Below, in pieces: positions 52,734 through 62,517 of a DNA stretch of 64,000 nt. This DNA comes from AP-15 sp963790875 (GTDB lineage Bacteria > Pseudomonadota > Alphaproteobacteria > ATCC43930 > CGMCC-115725). The DNA lies in contig CAWBQT010000006.1 in the NCBI GenBank assembly GCA_963790875.1, forward strand, positions 620,001-684,000, in the 5' to 3' direction. Numbering within the stretch: the stretch's first letter is position 1; each line of letters opens with the position of its first letter. The notes below the pieces were generated by a model. That model ran no database searches. It was not told the DNA's origin and was given only the letters and a program-made list of their open reading frames with translations. Made by a program: the position numbers and the translations under genes.

Positions 52734-53873
52734 TCAGTTGATCAGGCCGTAGAACTTGCCGGCATTCTCGCAGGTGATCTTGTGCACCACCTCCGGCGAC
52801 ACGCCGGCGAACTGCTCCTCGATGTATTTCGAGGATTCGGGCCAGACCCCGTCGGGATGCGGATAGTCCGAGCCCCACATCAGCGTCTCGACGCCGATAT
52901 CGTCGACGAGCCGGGCGCCGATGCGGTCGTATTGGAAGGTCGCGCGGCATTGGCGGCGCCAATATTCGCTCGGCTTCAGCTTCATCAGGTCGCGGAAGCG
53001 GTCCTCGAACTCGAAATCCATCCGGTCGAGCGCGTAGGGCAGCCACCCGATGCCGCTCTCGCCGAGGCCGATGCGCAGGTTCGGATAGCGCTCGAGCACG
53101 CCGGCGCCGATGATCGCCGCGATAATATTGATCAGGTTCATCTGAAAGCCTGCGACGCTGGTGAACTGCGCCTTGCGGCGGAGATCGCCTGTGAGGCGCG
53201 CGCGTTGGCTCGCCGGCACCGCCGGGAAGGTATGGAAGTGGAGCGGCAGCTGGACGTCGTTGACCGCCTTCCACAACGGTTCCCATACCGGATGCCACAT
53301 CGGCTCCATGTCCCACGAGCAAGAGAGTTCGAGGCCTTTGAGGCCGAGCTTGGCGACGCGGCGCACCTCCGTGACGGCGGCATCGATGTCGCCATAGGGC
53401 AGGCAGGCGAGGCCGATCTGCCGGTCGGGGTAATGGCTGCAGAAACCCTTCAGCCAATCGTTGTAGATGCGCAGCATCTCGTTCGCCGCTTCGTGGTCGC
53501 GGACCCGCGAGGCGACGCCGAGGATGCCGAAGATGACCTCGGCGTCAACCCCGTCACGGTCCATGTCCTTGATCCGCTGCGCGGGGTCGCCGGGGCGGCT
53601 CACACCCTTTCGGCCATCCTCGTAGAGGCCGGTCTCGGCCATCTTGTCGACGCGGTAGTTCTGACCCGGAACGAACTTCCCGCCGACCGAGCCGACCCCG
53701 CCCAAGAGGCCCATATCGACGCCGGCCTTGGTCACCCAATGCTGACCGTCGGGGCCGTCTTCGACGAACGGCATGCGCTCCTTCAGCTCGCGCTTTGCCT
53801 CGGAGACGAACAGCTCCGGCGGCAGCCAGGGCAGGTCGAGGTGACAATCCGCCGATATTCTTTTGTATTGCAT
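52734..53873 (-). CDS. Amidohydrolase, ACMSD-type decarboxylase/hydrolase family
   Basis: A 379-residue metal-dependent TIM-barrel protein of amidohydrolase family 2. ISADCHLDLPW near residue 10 replaces the usual DxHxH with DCHLD. The central His (PLHFHTFPA, near 190) and LIGLGESGIGWLPYALDRMDFEFEDR (near 260) follow, and MWGSDYPHPDGVWPESSKYIEE (near 320) holds the metal-binding Asp and His. The family decarboxylates or hydrolyses aromatic or cyclic acids. It lies next to an LLM flavin enzyme on the same strand (about 240-base gap). The start at ATG 53873 precedes the conserved block; ATG 53885 is an alternative. Confidence 0.83.
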   Translation of the reverse strand: MQYKRISADCHLDLPWLPPELFVSEAKRELKERMPFVEDGPDGQHWVTKAGVDMGLLGGVGSVGGKFVPGQNYRVDKMAETGLYEDGRKGVSRPGDPAQRIKDMDRDGVDAEVIFGILGVASRVRDHEAANEMLRIYNDWLKGFCSHYPDRQIGLACLPYGDIDAAVTEVRRVAKLGLKGLELSCSWDMEPMWHPVWEPLWKAVNDVQLPLHFHTFPAVPASQRARLTGDLRRKAQFTSVAGFQMNLINIIAAIIGAGVLERYPNLRIGLGESGIGWLPYALDRMDFEFEDRFRDLMKLKPSEYWRRQCRATFQYDRIGARLVDDIGVETLMWGSDYPHPDGVWPESSKYIEEQFAGVSPEVVHKITCENAGKFYGLIN

Positions 53874-54116
53874 GATGGCTTCCATTTCTTTTTTGGCATC
53901 GCCATCCTACCGCAGGCCCGTCCGTCCTCAAAGCCGGTGCCGAGTTGAGGCCGCGGCCCACCTGCCCAGCGGAAGGCCTGGATGATGTGCTCGTCTCTTC
54001 CTCCCAGGGCATCGCACCCTGGTCAAGAACCAGGCGAATTCGGCCTTGACCTAGTCGGTCGGTCCGGCGGCGCGTATTTGTTTTTTTGGGCGGCCGAGCG
54101 CCGAGGCGGCCTATCA

Positions 54117-55199
54117 TCAGCCCGTCTTGCCATTGCGGAAGCGGGGGGCGACCTCGCGCATGAAGAGGCGCAGACTTGCCGCCGCCATCTGGTGCGGCAT
54201 CGGCCCCAACCGGAAGCTCGCGATGATGCCGCCGATCCCGAGTGCTGCGATCTCGGCGATCGCCGCGGCGACGGTATCCGCCGAACCGTGGATGAAGCCG
54301 TGCTCGACGCTGGCGCGGGCCGACGGCAAATCGCTCTGCGGCACCGCGATCCGCATGCCGGTCTCGCGAAAGATCCGGTCGCGCATTTCGGCGCGCGACG
54401 CGACCATCGCCTGGAAAGCCGGGATGCCGGTGCGCTCGGCCTCGGCATCGCTGTCGGCGACGAAGACGTTGCGCCAGACCCAGCTTTCGCCGAGGTTGCC
54501 GGCGATCCGTTCGTCGTCGAAGCCGGCGGCGCGCATCGCCTCGCGGTACAGCGCGACGCGCCGGCGCGTGACCTCGAGCGGCTGCACATTCATCAGGAAC
54601 GGCCGGCCTTGCCGCGCCAATTCGAGCAGGGAAGCCTCGCCCGAGGCGGCGCGGACGATCGGCGGGTGCGGCTTTGAATAGGGCCGCGGCCGCGCCATCG
54701 GCACATCCAGGTTCCAGAACCGGCCGTGATGCGCGAAGCTCTCGCGGGTCCAGGCCGCGCGCAGGATCTCCTCGCTCTCATCGAGCCGCGCCTGGGCCTC
54801 GCGATGGTCGATGCCGAAACCCTGATAATCATAGATGTTGAAGGACGAACCGCGGCCGAGGCCGACGATGACGCGCCCCTTGGTGATGTTGTCCAGGACG
54901 GCGAGTTGCTCGGCGAGACGAACCGGATGGTGCAGCGCCGTCTGCAGCACGGCAAAGCCGAGCTTCGCCTGCCGGGTCGTCGTTGCCAGCGCGCCGGCAA
55001 AGCTGATCGGGTCGACATAGGCGCAAATCCCGTCGAAGTGATGCTCGGCGAGCCAGATCGCGTCGATGCCGAGCGCGTCGGCGAGCCAGGCTTCGCGAAG
55101 GGTTTCGTCGATGACGATGCCGTCGCGCGCCGGATCGCGGCAATCGGGAAACAGGAAATCGCCGAACAGCATCGTCGAGCCATCGCCTCGATAGGTCAC
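54117..55199 (-). CDS. LLM-class (luciferase-like) flavin-dependent oxidoreductase
   Basis: A 360-residue TIM-barrel flavin enzyme. LGIDAIWLAEHHFDGICAYVD, LGFAVLQTALHHPVRLAEQLAVLDN and GRVIVGLGRGSSFNIYDYQGFG are the family blocks also seen in the LLM protein at 30549, but the two are clearly different members. They use reduced flavin (or F420) for monooxygenation. Starts at ATG 55199 or 55172 are both possible. It is followed by the amidohydrolase on the same strand, so the two may act in one degradative route, perhaps oxidation followed by decarboxylation; this is inference. Confidence 0.83.
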   Translation of the reverse strand: MTYRGDGSTMLFGDFLFPDCRDPARDGIVIDETLREAWLADALGIDAIWLAEHHFDGICAYVDPISFAGALATTTRQAKLGFAVLQTALHHPVRLAEQLAVLDNITKGRVIVGLGRGSSFNIYDYQGFGIDHREAQARLDESEEILRAAWTRESFAHHGRFWNLDVPMARPRPYSKPHPPIVRAASGEASLLELARQGRPFLMNVQPLEVTRRRVALYREAMRAAGFDDERIAGNLGESWVWRNVFVADSDAEAERTGIPAFQAMVASRAEMRDRIFRETGMRIAVPQSDLPSARASVEHGFIHGSADTVAAAIAEIAALGIGGIIASFRLGPMPHQMAAASLRLFMREVAPRFRNGKTG

Positions 55200-55341
55200 G
55201 AACCGGAAATCCGTTTACACCGGATCGACGGGATAGCGGCGAAGACAAATCAGCTGACTTCGGAAATTGCCGTTCCTGCCTGGTGTTTCACCCCGACCTC
55301 AGGCCGGCCGGGCGGTTGCCGAGCGGGCCGGCGCCGGTGCA

Positions 55342-58311
55342 TCAGGGCAAATTCGTCGGCAGCGGCGGGAGCGGAACCGCGCCGCCCGTCTCGGCGATGC
55401 CGGCAGACTTCAGGAGCGCGCTGCGGGCGCGGCGCAAATCGAGCCCGGAGCGACGGGTGGGGTAGGGTTTGCCGCCCATCGTGCCTTCCCACAGGACGCG
55501 ATTATAGACCGCGGAGTCGTTGCGGTCCGCGTCGGTAAAATCGAGACCCTTGGTCCGCTCCGCCCACCATGTCGCATCGTGCAATGGCTTTGGCGCGTCG
55601 GCGGCGGCGTGCCGCGCCTGCGGTTGCACGGGGCCAAGCGGCAACCGCGTGCCCCGCAGCAGCGGCGACGGCGCCGCCGAGAAGGTCCAGTGCCTCGCGT
55701 CCCGGTCGAAGATTTCGAGCATCGGCCGGGAGCCGGCATCATGCAGGTTCTGGGGCGGCAGGCCGAGAATTTCCTCGATCGTTCGCAGCATGCTGACGGT
55801 CGTATAGCGCTCCGACACGACCTGCCCGTGCTTGACGAAGGGACCGGCGACGAAGGCGATGCTGCGATGGGCGTCGATATGATCCGGACCGTCTTGCGCG
55901 TCGTCCTCGACGACAAAGATCAAGGTCGAATGCGCGTAGGGGCTGTGCGCCACCTTGTCGACGACGAGCCCGACCGCGTAATCGTTGTCGGCAACCTGCA
56001 ATTCCGGGGTATTGACGCCGCGAATCGCCTGGGCGAACGCTCCGGTATGGTCGTTCATCAGGCGCAGCAAGGTGAGGTTCGGCAAGGTCCGATGCCGCAC
56101 GAAATTGCCGAACTCGCGCGCCCATTCGCTGTAGCGAAAAAAGTCCGGCAGCTTGTCGTCGAAGCCGCGGAAGTAGGGGTCCGTCCGGTCCAGCAAGGTC
56201 TGGTGCGCCGGGAAGGCGACCCGGGTTCGCGTTGCGTACGGGTTCTCGAGCGGCGGGATGCCGCCCGCCGCTGGGTCCAACGCGTACCGAACGAGATCGC
56301 AATGAAAACCGTAATTGCGGACCATCAGTCGAGCGCGGATCGCGGCGTCCCATAAATAGCCTTCGCCAGCCTCATCTGGCGGGTCGGCGCCGGCTTCTTT
56401 CCGCCGACCCGGAGCGGTGGCTTGTTCCTCGTTTCTCGCGGGGCCGTCGATGTCCTCTTCATTGCGGGGGCCCGGCAACAGATCCGGGTCCTTCGGGGTG
56501 ACGGGATTGGCCGCCCGCCGCGTCGCCACATCCGGGTAGGCGACATTGAGGTTGCGGTCGGTCCCCTCGGAATCATAGCTGAGGCCGCGCTTCGCATAAT
56601 TGACCGCATAGGTCTTCTCGGTCGCGTCGACCGAGCGCGCGGCCGTAGTCCACTGCCAGCCCTCATAGCTGACGTTCGAAGGGTCGTAGAAATTATCGAG
56701 CAGCACGAAATGTTTGGCTAAAGCGTGCTGGTTCGGCGTGACGATCTGCGGGAACTGAGTGAGATTGGGGTCGCCATTGCCGGACGGCAGATCGCCAATG
56801 ATCTGGTCGTAGGTCCGGTTCTCTTTGACGATGTAGATAACGTGCTTGATTTGTTGGCGCAGGATCCGCAAGAGCGCGGCATCCTGGCCGCTGAGTTGCA
56901 GATTGAAACCGTTGTTTTTCGCCACCTGCCGCGTCAGATCGGCAAGCTCGGCGGAGGTTGGCACCGGCAGGGTCAGCAATCCGGCCTTGGCCAATTGCAC
57001 CGTATATTGGTTGTCCGATCCGTTCTGGTTGCCAGGCTGACAAGCCGGCGCATAATTGTGGGTACTGGGGGCAATCGACCGGCAATGCCCGGGATTGGGA
57101 CCGGTGTTGCTTTTGCTGTTGACGGCGTAAAGGGTCTTGCCGTCGCCGCTGAGGCTGGCCGAGTTCGGATACCATCCGGTTGGGATCAGACCGATCACCC
57201 GCAGATCGCCGTCGGCCGCGACCGACAGCACCGCAACGGAATTGGTCCCGCCATTCGTCACATAAAGCGTGCGGCCGTCGGGCGATAGGGTCAGGCTATT
57301 GGGGCTCGCACCGGGCGGCATCGAGCCGAGAAGACCGGCCGGCGCCGCGGTCCTTACCATGCCGATCAGCTTGTTTCGGCTCGTGTCGATGACCGCCACG
57401 GCATCGCTATTGTCGACGGCGACGTAGAGCCTCGTCTGCGCCTTGTCGAGCACCATCCGGTTCGGATTACCGCCCACCCCGATGCGCGCCGCGATTTCGG
57501 GGCTTGTCGGCGACAGCTTGACAGCGACGACCTCGCGGTCGCGCACGCTCGAAACGTAGGCGATGTCGTTGCCTTTGACCGCGACCCAATACGGGAACTC
57601 GCCGCCCGGAATGCCAGCTTGCCGCGGGTCGTTCTTGCCCGGCCGCAGATCGAGTTCGGCGGTCTTGGCACCCGTTTCGGCGTTGACGACGCTGATCGAG
57701 TCGTTTTCGTAATTGGCGACGACGATCGTCCTGCCGTCGGCCGTCAGGGCAAGCCCGGCCGCCGCCGGCAACAGCGTATCCGGCCCCTGCGGCAACCCGT
57801 TGCCGTGCTTGTGACCGAGCGCGATCGGGGTGCCGCTTTCCACCCAGCCACTGCCTTTCTTCGCGTAGCGGTGCACCGAATCGTCCTTGCCGCCCGAGAC
57901 GTAGAAATGCGCGCCGTCGGGTGAGAAGGCGATGCCGCTGTAGGTATTCGGCACCTCGATCACCTGCTTCTGCACCGGTGCGTGCGCGGTGATGTCGAAA
58001 ACAAAGACGTATTCGTTCGAGTCGCGCGGGATGATCTTGCCGCTCGCGTCATACATGCGGTTGTAGCCGCTGGTCAGCGCCAGCAGGATCGACCCGTCGG
58101 GACTGACGACCGTGGTAACGGCCTGCCCGGCGGTGAATTTGGGATAATCGGCAAAATGCGGATTAAGCGCGGTGAATACCGCGCCCGGAGCCGCCGTCGG
58201 CGTCACCGACTGGCCGTCCGGCAAGGCATCCTGCGCCATCGCCGAGACCGCGGCGGCAACCCAAGAGCTCGCGAGGAACAGCGACCGCAAGACGATGCCG
58301 ATCGGTTTCAT
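55342..58311 (-). CDS. Exported YncE-type beta-propeller / phosphoesterase fusion
   Basis: A 989-residue secreted protein. A signal peptide (LRSLFLASSWVAAAVSAMA) is cleaved near residue 27. Residues about 50-450 hold repeated beta-propeller blades of the YVTN/YncE kind (SPDGAHFYVSGGKDDSV, SPDGRTLYVTNGGTNSVAV, SGDGKTLYAVNSKSN). From about residue 495 a phosphoesterase domain of the phospholipase C/acid phosphatase family begins (HVIYIVKENRTYDQIIGDLP) and runs to LIFVVEDDAQDGPDHIDAHRS near 840. It would hydrolyse a phosphate ester in the periplasm or outside. No obvious operon partner is present. Confidence 0.85.
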   Translation of the reverse strand: MKPIGIVLRSLFLASSWVAAAVSAMAQDALPDGQSVTPTAAPGAVFTALNPHFADYPKFTAGQAVTTVVSPDGSILLALTSGYNRMYDASGKIIPRDSNEYVFVFDITAHAPVQKQVIEVPNTYSGIAFSPDGAHFYVSGGKDDSVHRYAKKGSGWVESGTPIALGHKHGNGLPQGPDTLLPAAAGLALTADGRTIVVANYENDSISVVNAETGAKTAELDLRPGKNDPRQAGIPGGEFPYWVAVKGNDIAYVSSVRDREVVAVKLSPTSPEIAARIGVGGNPNRMVLDKAQTRLYVAVDNSDAVAVIDTSRNKLIGMVRTAAPAGLLGSMPPGASPNSLTLSPDGRTLYVTNGGTNSVAVLSVAADGDLRVIGLIPTGWYPNSASLSGDGKTLYAVNSKSNTGPNPGHCRSIAPSTHNYAPACQPGNQNGSDNQYTVQLAKAGLLTLPVPTSAELADLTRQVAKNNGFNLQLSGQDAALLRILRQQIKHVIYIVKENRTYDQIIGDLPSGNGDPNLTQFPQIVTPNQHALAKHFVLLDNFYDPSNVSYEGWQWTTAARSVDATEKTYAVNYAKRGLSYDSEGTDRNLNVAYPDVATRRAANPVTPKDPDLLPGPRNEEDIDGPARNEEQATAPGRRKEAGADPPDEAGEGYLWDAAIRARLMVRNYGFHCDLVRYALDPAAGGIPPLENPYATRTRVAFPAHQTLLDRTDPYFRGFDDKLPDFFRYSEWAREFGNFVRHRTLPNLTLLRLMNDHTGAFAQAIRGVNTPELQVADNDYAVGLVVDKVAHSPYAHSTLIFVVEDDAQDGPDHIDAHRSIAFVAGPFVKHGQVVSERYTTVSMLRTIEEILGLPPQNLHDAGSRPMLEIFDRDARHWTFSAAPSPLLRGTRLPLGPVQPQARHAAADAPKPLHDATWWAERTKGLDFTDADRNDSAVYNRVLWEGTMGGKPYPTRRSGLDLRRARSALLKSAGIAETGGAVPLPPLPTNLP

Positions 58312-58517
58312 GTCGGTGACCCTGTTCGAATGGGGTTTTCGCCAGCCGCTCTAGAAAAGCTCCATAGCGGTGCACAGGCGACGGCGCACGCGGCCAATTG
58401 TTAAATTTCCGTGAAACACGGGCGCTCGGCGACCGATGGTCGTGGTACGGGCAGTCGCAGAGATGCCTTCGATCTCGACCACCAAGTGCACGCCCGATTT
58501 CGCAGCCTCCGGTCGGG

Positions 58518-60719
58518 TCAACCGACAATGCCCCGCACTTTGTCGGCAAACGCGGTCAGTGAGAATGGCTTCGTCATGACCTGCATGCCTTCATCCAGCA
58601 GACCGCTGCCAGCCGTGGAATCTTCGGCGTAACCGGTGATGAACAGCACCTTCAGGTCCAATCGCCGTTGCCGCGCCGCGTCGGCAAGCTGGCGTCCATT
58701 GATGCCGCCTGGCAGACCCACGTCACTGACCAGGAGGTCGATTCGGGTCTGGGAATCCAAGATGCTCAGCCCGGACGCGCCATCCGCCGCAGCCAATACG
58801 GTATAGCCGATATCCTCGAGCATATCGACAACGACCATGCGCACGTCCGGTTCGTCTTCGACCACCAGCACAACCGCGCTCGCTTGCGGACGGCACGCCG
58901 CAAAGACATCTGCCTCCGCCGGTTTGTTCGCCGGTTCGAGATGCCGGGGCAGATAGATTGTCACCGTTGTTCCGAGCCCCTCCTTGCTGCGTAAGAGCAC
59001 CTTGCCGCCCGACTGCTGCACGAAGCCATAGACCATCGACAGGCCCAGTCCGGTGCCTTGGCCGAGCGGCTTGGTGGTGAAGAAGGGGTCAAACGCCCGC
59101 GCCAGGGTCGCCGGGGTCATCCCGACGCCGGTGTCGGTGATGATCAGCGTCGCGTAGTCTCCGGACGGCGGACCAGGCCCATCTCCGGTCTCGCCTCGGC
59201 GATCTGGAAAGACCGAATTGGCGGTCTCTATCACCAGGGATCCGCCGTCGGGCATGGCATCGCGGGCGTTGATGATCAGATTGAGCAAAGCGTTTTCAAG
59301 CTGGTTCGGATCGCAAAGGGTCAGGTGCAGTTCGGAAGCCAGCCTCGTCTCGATCCGGATCGCCGGTCCCACGGTGTTTCTGAACAATTCCGCCATGCCG
59401 AGAACCAGCCGATTTGCGTCGGTCGGCTGCGGGTCCAACGTTTGACGGCGCGAGAACGCGAGCAGACGATGGGTCAAGGCTGCCGCGCGAGCGGTCGAGG
59501 TCAGCGCGGCTTCGATGTAGCGCTCCAACCCTTCCGTGCGTCCCTGGGCCGCGCGGCGGCTTATCATCTCGAGGCTGCCGGAGATGCCGGCGAGCATATT
59601 ATTGAAATCGTGGGCTATGCCGCCCGTCAGCTGGCCGATTGCGTCCATTTTCTGGCTCTGGCGGAGAGCCGCCTCGGCTCGCTCGCGGTCCGTTGCCTCT
59701 TTGCGCAAAGCCTCAACCAAATTCGTCAGTGTTGCCGTGCGTTCGGCCACGCGAACCTCCAGGGTCTGGTTCATCTGGCGCAGGACCGCCTCCGTGCGCT
59801 CCCGTTCACCAACCTCATGTCCCAGATGCTGATTCAACTGGGCAAGTTCACCCATCCGGATCTGCAGAATATCCGTCATTTCGTTGAAAGAATTGGCGAC
59901 GACCCCGATTTCGTCGTGCGACAATACCTTGGCCCGCGCGCTCAATTCTCCTGCAGAAAACGAATTGGCGGCGCGAATGATCTCTGTCAGTCCTTTTTGT
60001 ATGCCTCTGGTGACGGAAATGACCAACAACAAGCCTGTGGTTTCGACAGTGATCGCGATTGCAAATAGTAATCTAAGCACCACCCTTTCCAGCCAGCGGG
60101 AGCCTTCCCCAAGAGTGAACGAAAATTCATCCTCGAAAGCGGTGAGCCTCTCATTTATCGTATAAAGAGAGGCAAGAAGCTCATTCACTCTTTCCTGAGA
60201 CGGGTTCGGAGAATTTATCTCTGCACGCAATCTTTCCGCGATAGGGGATAGTTGCATGACCATGGCTTGCGCATCGCCCCATACGTTTATGGCTTTTCTT
60301 ATGTATGAGACGTTACCGAAATGAATAAACAGGTGTATCATGCCGTCAATATCGTCAGGATGGTTTCGGCCCTGCAAAAAACCCTGACGTGCCACAGCCA
60401 TGTTCACATCGCCCGCCAGCAGTTCCCGTCGCGTCTTGGCATCGCCGGCTGGGATCCGCATAAATCGCTCAAAGAGCTCGTAGTCCTGATCGGTATGCGA
60501 AACGCCGTACTTGTACAAATGGAAGACGGCATCCTTCTGCGCCTTGGACCACAGACCCTCACCGCCGACATAGGCTCGCAGGGAGGAGAGGGTATTCAGG
60601 CAAAATAGCAAGACGAAAAGTTCAACTCCGATTAACAGCGCCATAGTACCAACTGTGAAGTACAGCTTACGGGCGATAGAGACATCCCTGAACCGCCGAT
60701 AGAGGAGGAATCTTCGCAT
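58518..60719 (-). CDS. Membrane-bound hybrid histidine kinase with C-terminal receiver
   Basis: A 733-residue sensor. A transmembrane helix near residues 27-50 and a second near 212-235 enclose an all-alpha periplasmic sensor region of about 160 residues. A HAMP-like segment follows (IIRAANSFSAGELSARAKVLSHDEIGVVANSFNEM, about 240-285), then a coiled coil. The HisKA His is in GGIAHDFNNMLAG (near 373) and ATPase motifs are NLIINARDAMPDGG and GQGTGLGLSMVYG. A receiver domain (VVLVVEDEPDVRMVVVDMLE, phospho-acceptor Asp in LLVSDVGLPGG) occupies the last 120 residues. No separate response regulator lies nearby, so output is unknown. The start ATG 60719 is followed by an arginine-rich segment. Confidence 0.9.
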   Translation of the reverse strand: MRRFLLYRRFRDVSIARKLYFTVGTMALLIGVELFVLLFCLNTLSSLRAYVGGEGLWSKAQKDAVFHLYKYGVSHTDQDYELFERFMRIPAGDAKTRRELLAGDVNMAVARQGFLQGRNHPDDIDGMIHLFIHFGNVSYIRKAINVWGDAQAMVMQLSPIAERLRAEINSPNPSQERVNELLASLYTINERLTAFEDEFSFTLGEGSRWLERVVLRLLFAIAITVETTGLLLVISVTRGIQKGLTEIIRAANSFSAGELSARAKVLSHDEIGVVANSFNEMTDILQIRMGELAQLNQHLGHEVGERERTEAVLRQMNQTLEVRVAERTATLTNLVEALRKEATDRERAEAALRQSQKMDAIGQLTGGIAHDFNNMLAGISGSLEMISRRAAQGRTEGLERYIEAALTSTARAAALTHRLLAFSRRQTLDPQPTDANRLVLGMAELFRNTVGPAIRIETRLASELHLTLCDPNQLENALLNLIINARDAMPDGGSLVIETANSVFPDRRGETGDGPGPPSGDYATLIITDTGVGMTPATLARAFDPFFTTKPLGQGTGLGLSMVYGFVQQSGGKVLLRSKEGLGTTVTIYLPRHLEPANKPAEADVFAACRPQASAVVLVVEDEPDVRMVVVDMLEDIGYTVLAAADGASGLSILDSQTRIDLLVSDVGLPGGINGRQLADAARQRRLDLKVLFITGYAEDSTAGSGLLDEGMQVMTKPFSLTAFADKVRGIVG

Positions 60720-60899
60720 TTTTCGCTCCCGGTCTCAGTGCGTTATAGCGCAATGCGCCAGCGGTCGCCTGCCGTTCTTGGCGAGCTGCCGGGGTAAGGA
60801 GCTTCCCCGGCGACCATCTGTTCCCCGATCTTCGCAGAGGCGGTTCTACGAGCGGAACAAGGTCGGCGACAGAAAATCTTCCATCTGATCGGTATTGCA

Positions 60900-60914
60900 G
60901 ACAGGTCACCTGTC
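60900..60914. promoter_or_regulatory. Perfect 7-base inverted repeat GACAGGT-C-ACCTGTC
   Basis: GACAGGT at 60900-60906 and ACCTGTC at 60908-60914 flank a single C. It lies about 180 bases upstream of the histidine kinase start and could be an operator for a dimeric regulator. No second copy was noticed in the window. Confidence 0.4.
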
Positions 60915-61063
60915 CTTCGATTTCTCGAAGACATTGTTGCTTACGTTCTTTTCTCGCAAGGCAGACAGCAAGACCTGCATCTGCCGGCTGTCCCGCTCGT
61001 TCGCACTGTCCCCGGAATTCTTCAAAATTCGAGGAGCATTGCGAAACGTTGGATCAAAGCACT

Positions 61064-61104
61064 GCGTCCTTCGAGGCCTCGCTGCGCGAGACACCTCAGG
61101 ATGA
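61064..61104. repeat. REP-like element (CTTCGAG...CTCAGGATGA type)
   Basis: CGTCCTTCGAGGCCTCGCTG followed by CGCGAGACACCTCAGGATGA is the common extragenic 'ccttcgag-a-cgc...ctcaggatga' repeat of alphaproteobacteria, here in one copy. GAGGCCTCGC with GCGAG can pair. Confidence 0.6.
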
Positions 61105-61473
61105 AATACTCCTCAACCCTATCAGACGCTTAGGCGCCCGGAGGGCGCGTCTCGAAGCACGCACGATGCCGCTGCAGCCCCGCGTCACCAACTTCGGCTC
61201 GCTCGTGGTGAAGTGGCGGGGCTAGGGTAGTGGATCATCGCCGCGAGGCACCGAAGACCCGCCTGACCCGCGAACGTCCCGAGGCCGAAGCGGTTCCTCC
61301 TAGCAATTGCAGCCGCGCTGCTGCGAACAGTGTACCCATCGTTCTGCCTTCGTTGCCGTCGGCGGGATAGAACGGAACCATTTGCACCGGCGGCTGTTGG
61401 AACACGCGGCATGGCGATTGCGTTGGCGCGCCCGCCGCCCACTACTCACAGCAAACACGGAGGAAACTCGACG

Positions 61474-61918
61474 ATGATCAGGAATGCATTGAGATTGAGC
61501 ATGGCGCTCGCGCTTGGCGCGAAGTCTGGGCGGGATCGCCTACGCCCAGGGAACCACGGCCCCTGGAGCAGCGACGCCGCCAGCGGAAATTCAGCCGCCC
61601 GCGACGGGCGCGCCAACGCCTGCGACGCCTGGCACCGGCTCGGCGACTTCGAACCCCGCGGCTCCGAACACTACTGCACCGGGCGCCACCGCGCCGTCCT
61701 ATCACGCGGGCCCGGCAAGGCTTTCGCCAGCCCTGGTGAAGGAAGCCCAGCAACAGTTGAAATCTGAGGGGCTTTATAATGGCGCGATAGACGGCCGCGT
61801 CGGGCCTCAGACGCGCACTGCAGTTCGGCAGTTCCAGCAACAAAACGGGCTCAAAACCACTGCGATGCTGGACCACGAGACTCTGCAGCGGCTGATGGCG
61901 AACCATTCTCACGGCTGA
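61474..61918 (+). pseudogene. Exported peptidoglycan-binding-domain protein, frameshift after signal peptide
   Basis: ATG 61474 has a good GGAGG site and opens MIRNALRLSMALALGA, the start of a signal peptide. The frame then drifts into arginine-rich sequence. One base removed near 61521 would continue it as SLGGIAYAQG, a perfect cleavage region, into a Pro/Ala/Thr-rich linker and then LVKEAQQQLKSEGLYNGAIDGRVGPQTRTAVRQFQQQNGL, a PG_binding_1 domain. Rebuilt length is about 147 residues. As written, the domain can be made only from an internal ATG at 61514, without an export signal. Either a sequencing or assembly error, or a recent inactivation. Confidence 0.72.
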
Positions 61919-62178
61919 GCATCCGAACCGTAATTTTCGTTGAACCGTGTTCGGTCGTACCGGTCGTCAAGCAGAGCCGGTGGGACCGAACACGTTTGCT
62001 GGCTGACCAGCGGTTTTGCTGGCCTTGCTTCGCCAACCGCGGCGCCCGCGCAGCATCTCGCCGGCGGTACGAGGATCCTCGACTTGATGAAGCTCGGCGG
62101 TGCGCGCGACGCAACTCGGCGGCGCGAACAACTCAGGCGACGCGTTGTGGAGTTGTCGTCGACCGGCAGGCAAAAACC

Positions 62179-62517
62179 ATGCGTCAACCGCAAACTGTGC
62201 GGCAGCACGATCCGGCATCGGCCATACCGTCAGACCCGCCTCTTCCGCACACGCTCGGCGATGTGCTGCGGGCGGAGGCCGAATGTCGGCGCTGCTCGCT
62301 CTACCAAGCGGCAACGCAGGTCGTTCCTGGCGAAGGTGCCAAACATGCTTTGTTGATGCTCGTCGGAGAACAGCCTGGGGATCGCGAAGATATTGCCGGC
62401 AAGCCCTTATCGGCAGGAGTGAGCGAGCTCGAGCGGTACTCGATCCCCAACTCGAAATCAGTGATTAAGTTGCCGACTGCGAATGCGTGTCCAACAACAC
62501 GAATTCTGCCGGCGTGA
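62179..62517 (+). pseudogene. Truncated uracil-DNA glycosylase (family 4/UdgX-like) fragment
   Basis: From ATG 62179 the frame reads LGDVLRAEAECRRCSLYQAATQVVPGEG and LLMLVGEQPGDREDIAGKPL. This is the N-terminal quarter of UDG family 4/UdgX proteins: the CxxC Fe-S ligands (CRRCSLY) and the GEQPG active-site motif are intact. Similarity stops abruptly after GKPL near 62410. The rest of the frame is unrelated, and the remaining 150 or so residues, including the C-terminal His motif, are absent. The gap from 61919 to 62178 before it contains no gene. It is a relic, distinct from the full-length UDG-fold gene at 47997. Confidence 0.72.

Larger units (their letters stand above)
60720..61473. other. 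Long gene-poor stretch upstream of the histidine kinase
   Basis: No recognisable protein. Short frames on the minus strand (60667-60909 and 60906-61094) look non-random in parts (ADLVPLVEPPLRR; QMQVLLSALREKNVSNN) but match nothing I know and may be decayed genes. The stretch holds a perfect 15-base palindrome, a REP-like element at 61064-61104, and presumably the promoters of the kinase gene and of the peptidoglycan-binding gene. Confidence 0.4.
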
